Shown here one piece after another: positions 14,598 to 19,573 of a stretch of DNA of 19,573 bases (its first letter is position 1; every line of letters starts with the position of its first letter). The notes under the pieces were generated by a model. That model made no database searches. It worked only from the letters and a program-made list of their open reading frames with translations, and had not been told where the DNA came from. The stretch is from an uncultured Spongiibacteraceae bacterium. GTDB lineage: Bacteria; Pseudomonadota; Gammaproteobacteria; Pseudomonadales; CAMLJR01. The stretch spans positions 1-19,573 of the forward strand of contig CAMLJR010000045.1 in assembly GCA_946480345.1 (NCBI GenBank), read 5' to 3'. A program made the position numbers and the translations under genes.

Positions 14598-15464
14598 TTA
14601 TTTACAGTGTCGAATAATATTTTCGGCAAATTGCTCCATCACTTTTTTCTTCTGATCGAGCGTCGATGTTTTACCGAGAGAAAACAGGAATGGGTAGCTC
14701 GCACTCGCTGTCATGCCGAGCCCCTCGAGTCGCTTGAACGTATCAACAACCGGCGGTGTTTTTAAACCGATGATAGTTTCGAATGGCAGATGTTCGCGTC
14801 CGCATTCCCTGCGATACCGTGCAATTTCTTCGAGCAGCGCGGGTACTTCCTCCGGCGTATTGCCTGCACCGATCCAACCGTCATTACGCGCCGCACGTTT
14901 CAATGCGGCAGAATTTGCACCACCCACATAAATCGGAATTTGTCGGCCCGGCGCCGGCGAAATCTGCAAGGCAGGAAAATCGTAAAACTCGCTGTGATGT
15001 TCGACCCAACCGCCCTGCCAGCATTTGCGCAGAATCGCGATCATGTCGTCCATGCGTTTGCCGCGCGTGTGGAAATCGACACCGTAAATATCGAACTCGT
15101 CTTTCATCCAGCCGGCGCCTACACCGAAGACGAATCGACCGTTACTGAAAATATCGAGCGAGCCGGTTGCACGCGCGACTTCGAATACATTGCGCAGCGG
15201 CAACACATAAATCGAAACGGAAAACTTCAAGCGCTGCGTCACGGCAGCCATCGCGGCGATGCTTACCCAACAATCCGGATACCACGAGTCCGATGTCATC
15301 GGCGGTTTACCGTCGGTCGAATACGGATACGGCGTTTTAACGTCTTGCGGAAATACACCGTGATCGCCGAGAAAAACGCCCTCGAAACCGACCTCTTCCG
15401 CAAATTTCGCCACTTCGAGCATTTGCTCGGGTTCCATCCAGGTGAGCGCTTGCCAGAATTTCAT
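14598..15464 (-). CDS. LLM-class (luciferase-like) flavin-dependent oxidoreductase
   Basis: The 288-residue TIM-barrel protein belongs to the bacterial luciferase-like superfamily, which uses FMN or F420. Typical blocks are MLEVAKFAEEVGFEGVFLGD (15-34), TGSLDIFSNGRFVFGVGAGW (100-119) with the flavin-binding GVGAGW, and IPIYVGGAN followed by ALKRAARNDGWIGAG. Members near the N5,N10-methylene-tetrahydromethanopterin reductase subgroup act as monooxygenases or hydride-transfer enzymes in many actinobacterial and proteobacterial degradation clusters. The ATG at 15464 has GGTGA five bases upstream. It lies 18 bases after the SDR gene and 20 before the VOC gene, so the three are co-transcribed. Confidence 0.88.
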   Translation of the reverse strand: MKFWQALTWMEPEQMLEVAKFAEEVGFEGVFLGDHGVFPQDVKTPYPYSTDGKPPMTSDSWYPDCWVSIAAMAAVTQRLKFSVSIYVLPLRNVFEVARATGSLDIFSNGRFVFGVGAGWMKDEFDIYGVDFHTRGKRMDDMIAILRKCWQGGWVEHHSEFYDFPALQISPAPGRQIPIYVGGANSAALKRAARNDGWIGAGNTPEEVPALLEEIARYRRECGREHLPFETIIGLKTPPVVDTFKRLEGLGMTASASYPFLFSLGKTSTLDQKKKVMEQFAENIIRHCK

Positions 15465-15482
15465 GCTTTCACCAAACGGCTG

Positions 15483-16238
15483 TTAACCGAATATTGAATA
15501 ACCGCCGTCGACCGGCAATGTCTGACCAGTAATAAAGGCAGCACCGCTACTGGTGAGAAACAATACCGCACCGGCAATATCCTGTGGCGTGCCGGTGCGT
15601 TTTTGTGGAGTACGCGCGATGACTGCAGCGTTGAATTCCGGCACTGCCAGCGCGGGCCCGGTCATGTTGCTGTCGATAAGACCAGCCGCGATGGAATTAA
15701 CGCGAATATTGTGTTTTGCCCACGCGATCGACAACGTTTTGGTCAATTGCACAAGACCGGCTTTGGCGGCGCCATAACCCGGCACAACTTCAACACCGAA
15801 ATACGATGTCATCGATGCAAGGCCGATAACACTGGCGCCACCGGGTAATTGGCTTTGAGCAAGTTTCGGCAAACACGCATGCGCCATGCGATAGGCGCTG
15901 AGCAAATTTACCTGTATCGATTTCTCGAATGTTTCCGGCTCGTATTCGTTTTCCGCGACGAAATTGCCGCCGGCGTTATTCACCAGAATATCGAGCTTCG
16001 GCAATGCCGCCGCGACCGCATCGATTTGCGCGTTATCGGTCAATTGCAATGGCAGATAGCGATAGCCACTCAGATCGCTGTCGTAATCGGCAGCATTAGC
16101 GCGCGTGCCGGTAATCGTGACATTGGCACCGGCCGCAAGATAGGCCGCTGCGATACCGGCGCCAATACCATTCGAACCACCCGTGACGAGCACATGCGCG
16201 CCCTTGTAGTCGTAATTTAAATTTGGCCAGGTTGCCAT
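15483..16238 (-). CDS. Short-chain dehydrogenase/reductase
   Basis: A classical SDR of 251 residues, oxidising an alcohol or reducing a ketone with NAD(P). Seen in order: cofactor motif TGGSNGIG (19-26), NNAGG (87-91), Asn111, catalytic Ser142 in GLASMTS, and Tyr155/Lys159 in YGAAK, with the C-terminal GQTLPVDGGYSIFG. All four catalytic positions are kept. Such enzymes in steroid or terpenoid clusters act on ring hydroxyls or on 3-hydroxyacyl-CoA, but the substrate is not visible. The ATG at 16238 has AAGGA ten bases upstream. It lies 60 bases after the DUF1214-like gene and leads tightly into the luciferase-like gene. Confidence 0.9.
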   Translation of the reverse strand: MATWPNLNYDYKGAHVLVTGGSNGIGAGIAAAYLAAGANVTITGTRANAADYDSDLSGYRYLPLQLTDNAQIDAVAAALPKLDILVNNAGGNFVAENEYEPETFEKSIQVNLLSAYRMAHACLPKLAQSQLPGGASVIGLASMTSYFGVEVVPGYGAAKAGLVQLTKTLSIAWAKHNIRVNSIAAGLIDSNMTGPALAVPEFNAAVIARTPQKRTGTPQDIAGAVLFLTSSGAAFITGQTLPVDGGYSIFG

Positions 16239-16298
16239 TTGTTGTGATCCTTTAACGAAACGTGTTCAGGTATTTTCAAATGCGATTTTCGATCCAGA

Positions 16299-17525
16299 TT
16301 ACCAGTGCACACGCTGCTGATAGTGCGCACGACGATCGCGTACGATTCGCTCGCGTTGCTGCGCAGTTATTTTTGGAAGATCGGCCGGGACCAATTTTGT
16401 TACATCGACTAACTTCACCACGCGAGCGTTCGGCAATGGCGTCGAATCGCATTCGGTCCAGCGCCCCTGTACTACACCGAGCGGATAGCCGGCAGTGTCG
16501 AGCCAGTTTTGTATGCCGGGATCTTTCGCAGACACGACGATCCACAATTTGCCGTCAGCGGTTACATGCCATTGCGCGCCATTCAAGCTGCTGTGGTTGT
16601 TAACCCAATCGGTCGTTTCAAAAATGGAATTGGTCAGTATCAGCGATGCGTACTCACACACCTTCGGATAGTCCGCTTCGATAAGCAGTGCTTCATCATC
16701 TTGCAAATCGTAAACACACTCGTAATAAAACTGACCGAACAAGCCGCCGTGCGTCGCAACAACATCCCATATTTTGAATTTGTTGACGAAACCTTCGCGC
16801 TGCAACTGCACGACATGATCGATCAGCAATAACGCGGAGTAATCGGTGGTTCCGATCAGTTGCTGGTAGCGTTGTTCCAACTCCGTCGCAGAAGGACGCG
16901 GACGAGTAACGGGTGCATCGACGCGCTCGATCGAAATAACCGGATCAATTTCGGTCGCCCAATCGTAAGCCACCTGACGCAACAACACAGTATCGGCGTG
17001 TGGCGCCAGCGGCCACCAATCGCCGCTGTAATTCGCAGGCCGCGACGGGCTCAGCAGCACATCGAAATTACCGTCTTTATCCGTACTCAGCGTGTTCAGA
17101 TCGAAATAAGCCGTCGCGCGCATTTCGCCATTCGGCCCCCTTGGCGACATCGCACCGATTTTCGCAATTCGCAGCGAACCCACTCGCCCGCGCAGTCGAT
17201 AAGTGCCGCCCGGCGTAATTTGAGCCTTTTTATAAAGCGTATCGGCATTGGGTTGGAAAATCGTGATCACTTCATTGAGCGAAGGCAGAAACACCGGATG
17301 GTCGCCATTGCCGCCGATCGCTTCGAGACTCGTCGACGCGACGGCAGAAAGCATCAAGCGCACGACTTCCATTTGAATCTGCGGATCGGCGCGCATCTCG
17401 CTCGGTAATTTATTCAGCATTTTTGGCGCGAGATCGCGTAACGAATCGATATAACTGTTCCAAATAGGAATCGATGGCGCCGCTTGTTTGTCAGCGGCGG
17501 TATCTTGCGGGTTATGCGACGACAT
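16299..17525 (-). CDS. DUF1214-like protein of unknown function
   Basis: The 408-residue soluble protein has no signal peptide. The C-terminal part contains KLWIVVSAKDPGIQNWLDT and GVVQGRWTEC blocks followed by a charged end with QQRERIVRDRRAHYQQRV. This resembles DUF1214-type proteins found beside sulfotransferase-like and dehydrogenase genes in lipid catabolism clusters; the match is by recollection of pattern only. The N-terminal half (about 20-110) is helical and contains IFQPNADTLYKKAQI, a region that in this family precedes a beta-rich domain. No catalytic motif is recognisable. The ATG at 17525 has GAGGA seven bases upstream. It follows the sulfotransferase-family gene by 77 bases and probably shares its transcript. 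Confidence 0.65.
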   Translation of the reverse strand: MSSHNPQDTAADKQAAPSIPIWNSYIDSLRDLAPKMLNKLPSEMRADPQIQMEVVRLMLSAVASTSLEAIGGNGDHPVFLPSLNEVITIFQPNADTLYKKAQITPGGTYRLRGRVGSLRIAKIGAMSPRGPNGEMRATAYFDLNTLSTDKDGNFDVLLSPSRPANYSGDWWPLAPHADTVLLRQVAYDWATEIDPVISIERVDAPVTRPRPSATELEQRYQQLIGTTDYSALLLIDHVVQLQREGFVNKFKIWDVVATHGGLFGQFYYECVYDLQDDEALLIEADYPKVCEYASLILTNSIFETTDWVNNHSSLNGAQWHVTADGKLWIVVSAKDPGIQNWLDTAGYPLGVVQGRWTECDSTPLPNARVVKLVDVTKLVPADLPKITAQQRERIVRDRRAHYQQRVHW

Positions 17526-17602
17526 GATTTTTCCTCTGCTGATTCGCCGATGAATTGTCAGCGATGAGTTTTCTAATTATTTTTTAACCTGATTTTTCGC
17601 AG

Positions 17603-18856
17603 CTAGTTTTCCGCGCGAACGGGAAACTGATCGAAATAGAATTTGAAGCGTTGTCGCAGAACGGCCGGATCGACACCAAAATCATTTTTCAAATCGTAAA
17701 TGACGCGCCCTTCTTTGCCGCGCGGATGATCCTTGACGAATTGATCGATCTGCGCGCGTGCTGTTGCATTGAATTCCAAGCCGGCCTTCGCATAAATCTG
17801 CTCGACGATTGCCATATCGTTCGCCATGAATTCATGGAACAACACATCGACGCTCTTGTTAACGGGAGCCACCGCACGATCGTTCACGCAAGCACGCAGC
17901 AAATGCTCGATGCGATCGGACCAGTAATTGACGATGTATTTCATATCGATGGTTTTGTGACGCATGCGTTCGCCATACGCCACCATCGTCACCGCGGATT
18001 GAATTACCGCGACCGGATCGCGATGCGTAATCGCTACCGTCGCATCCGGAAATACTTTCATCAAAACAGGAATTTGTTCCAGATGCTGCGGGCATTTCAG
18101 CACCCAGCGTTTGTTCGTGCCGCGCTGCCATTGCAGCAGTTTCAACACATCGCGCATGTATTCGTAATGCGGCGTTTGGTCGGTGTTGTAGTAGTGATCG
18201 CGCCAGCGCTCGGACATCGACAACCATTCGAAGTTGTACGACGCAAAATCCGGCCCCATCAATTCGAGTTCTTCGTGGATATGCTCAGGATTCATCGGAT
18301 GCATCGCGGCGAGCAACGGCATGCCCTGCTGCATGCGCTCCCACGCATCCGCGCAACGCGCATAACGCGGATCGGTACCGTCGGGCAACGGCTGTTCGTT
18401 CGGATTCGGTACCGGCTCGTACGACTCCCATAACGGCAGCGAATGAAACCGTTGATCCGCCGCCAACAGGTTCACCAGATGCGTGGTACCCGAACGCGGC
18501 AATCCGAGCACGATAATCGGCTGCTCGATTTTTTCATCGTGGATTTCCGGATGCCGTTTAAATGTGTCGCGAATCAGCAGGCGGTTGGCTGCATAACGAA
18601 TCAGATAGCTCTGCAATACCATACGGTTCAAACCGTACGAAGACGTATTACCACCCCACTCTTCCCGCAGAATGGCGAGACGCTCGCGAAAATCATCGCT
18701 GCCGAAATCATCGAGTCCCGTACGTTCGCGCGCCGCATTTAAAATGGCTTCTTCGCTGAAATCGATGTTCAGCGTTTCGCCATACGCGAGTGCGGCGCGC
18801 TGCTCTTCATTTAACTTCGGTTGCGCAAGATCTTCGATGCGAATCGTATTGCCCAT
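17603..18856 (-). CDS. Sulfotransferase family protein (PAPS-type, Sulfotransferase_3)
   Basis: The 417-residue protein carries the 5'-phosphosulfate-binding loop GLPRSGTTHL (118-127) and the 3'-phosphate-binding stretch THRDPVAVIQS (277-287) of PAPS-dependent sulfotransferases. WVLKCPQHLEQIPVLMKVFPDA (251-272) is the typical strand before it and includes a possible catalytic His258. Known family members transfer sulfate from PAPS to hydroxyl groups. The many homologues in lipid and steroid degradation clusters have not been assigned a reaction as far as I know. The N-terminal ~110 residues are helical. The ATG at 18856 has GGGA six bases upstream. It lies between an SDR gene (58 bases upstream) and the DUF1214-like gene. 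Confidence 0.88.
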   Translation of the reverse strand: MGNTIRIEDLAQPKLNEEQRAALAYGETLNIDFSEEAILNAARERTGLDDFGSDDFRERLAILREEWGGNTSSYGLNRMVLQSYLIRYAANRLLIRDTFKRHPEIHDEKIEQPIIVLGLPRSGTTHLVNLLAADQRFHSLPLWESYEPVPNPNEQPLPDGTDPRYARCADAWERMQQGMPLLAAMHPMNPEHIHEELELMGPDFASYNFEWLSMSERWRDHYYNTDQTPHYEYMRDVLKLLQWQRGTNKRWVLKCPQHLEQIPVLMKVFPDATVAITHRDPVAVIQSAVTMVAYGERMRHKTIDMKYIVNYWSDRIEHLLRACVNDRAVAPVNKSVDVLFHEFMANDMAIVEQIYAKAGLEFNATARAQIDQFVKDHPRGKEGRVIYDLKNDFGVDPAVLRQRFKFYFDQFPVRAEN

Positions 18857-18914
18857 TGCTTTCCCTACGTCATTTATCGGTGGTGAACACGAATTGGTTT
18901 TATTGAAATACGAA

Positions 18915-19573
18915 TTAGCTTTTTACCGGATGACCGCTTTTTGCGAGAAATGTCGCCATGCTCTTTCCGGCGAGCGCGATAGCCCAACGACGCGGCAATG
19001 CGCGCATCATTCCTACCATTAATTTGTTGTACCAAGCAGGAATATGCAGTGGTTTCGAACCGAGACTGACTAGCGCCTGTCGCGCCACTTCGTCCGGCGA
19101 CATCAGGCCCAACAGATCGTCGCGATTAAAACCTTGTGCAATGGGCGATTCGGTATCGGTTGAGCCCGGCGCCAGCACCAGTACATCGACGCCTGTGCCC
19201 TGCAATTCGCCATACAAACTCAAACCGAAACCGTGCACAAATGCTTTGGTTGCCGCATAAGCGCTGGACCACGGAAATGGCGATTCGCCTTCCTGCGAGC
19301 CGGTGATGATGATGCCGCTCGTGCTGCGCGCGCGTAGTTTCGGGAGCAGTGCATGGATTAACTGCATCGGCGCACGCGCATTCACATTCATCATTGCATC
19401 GAGTTGCGCCGCCGAATGACTGGTGAACTCGCCTTTCAAACCAAAGCCGGCGTTGCTGACGACGAGGCCGACATCGAATTTTTCAGCGACGGCGACAATG
19501 CGCTCGATCGCGGCAGGATCGGACAAATCCTCAATGAGCAATTCGCATTTAGCACCATGCTCACGCAGCAACT
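18915..19573 (-). CDS. Short-chain dehydrogenase/reductase, N-terminus outside the window
   Basis: The last ~219 codons of an SDR are visible; the cofactor glycine motif lies beyond the window edge. Seen here are SNAGFG, the Asn in MMNVNARAP, GSQEGESPFPWSSAYAATK with the catalytic Tyr and Lys, and APGSTDTESP. The sequence resembles the DltE/YqjQ-like SDRs, which often have a hydrophobic C-terminal tail. Here the end (about 40 residues, with LMVGMMRALPRRWAIALAGKS) is amphipathic and may touch the membrane. It is the most upstream visible gene of the minus-strand run 19573-14095 and ends 58 bases before the sulfotransferase-family gene. Confidence 0.85.
   Translation of the reverse strand, partial: LLREHGAKCELLIEDLSDPAAIERIVAVAEKFDVGLVVSNAGFGLKGEFTSHSAAQLDAMMNVNARAPMQLIHALLPKLRARSTSGIIITGSQEGESPFPWSSAYAATKAFVHGFGLSLYGELQGTGVDVLVLAPGSTDTESPIAQGFNRDDLLGLMSPDEVARQALVSLGSKPLHIPAWYNKLMVGMMRALPRRWAIALAGKSMATFLAKSGHPVKS

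Overview
The window looks like a piece of a gammaproteobacterial chromosome. It has moderate G+C, dense genes with short gaps and good Shine-Dalgarno sequences, and one protein (12391-13023) that reads as a close homologue of Escherichia coli YfcF. I see no tRNA, rRNA, CRISPR, insertion sequence, phage gene or replication origin. Most genes belong to CoA-ester and oxidative catabolism: a Baeyer-Villiger monooxygenase, a probable 2-oxoglutarate/Fe(II) oxygenase, a nitronate-monooxygenase-type flavoprotein, two acyl-CoA dehydrogenases, an enoyl-CoA hydratase-type enzyme, a CaiB/BaiF CoA-transferase, two short-chain dehydrogenases, a luciferase-like flavoprotein, a VOC protein, a PAPS-type sulfotransferase and a DUF1214-like protein. 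Such sets occur in bacteria that degrade steroids, terpenoids or other alicyclic ketones and acids. The actual substrate cannot be read from the sequence.

Layout, left to right. 1-30 holds the first codons of a minus-strand gene, probably an alpha/beta hydrolase. 89-1078 (minus) is the nitronate-monooxygenase-like protein. 1227-4277 (minus) is a two-gene operon, Baeyer-Villiger monooxygenase then putative 2OG oxygenase, closed by a clear terminator at 1158-1192. The region 4278-4527 is a divergent promoter with a palindrome over the minus promoter and a 12-bp GC-rich inverted repeat at both sides. 4528-5617 (plus) is azlC-azlD, a branched-chain amino acid exporter pair, tail-to-tail with a TetR regulator (5597-6352, minus).

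6558-9629 (minus) is a beta-oxidation block: a 383-aa acyl-CoA dehydrogenase, a 333-aa partner and an enoyl-CoA hydratase-type protein. The two dehydrogenases look like the two subunits of a heteromeric enzyme. The CoA-transferase (9793-11004, minus) lies upstream and is separated by a hairpin that may terminate transcription. A 299-bp divergent region leads to a plus-strand beta-hydroxyacid dehydrogenase resembling YihU (11304-12206) and then to yfcF (12391-13023).

13065-19573 (minus) holds, in transcription order, an SDR cut by the window edge, a sulfotransferase, a DUF1214-like protein, an SDR, a luciferase-like oxidoreductase, a VOC protein and, after a larger gap, a secreted aromatic- and Arg-rich protein. 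A plausible joint role (inference) is as follows. Ketones would be oxygenated to esters or lactones by the BVMO and cut by the hydrolase. The acids would be activated by the CoA-transferase and shortened by the dehydrogenase/hydratase block, while the SDRs, the luciferase-like protein and the 2OG oxygenase handle hydroxyl and keto groups.
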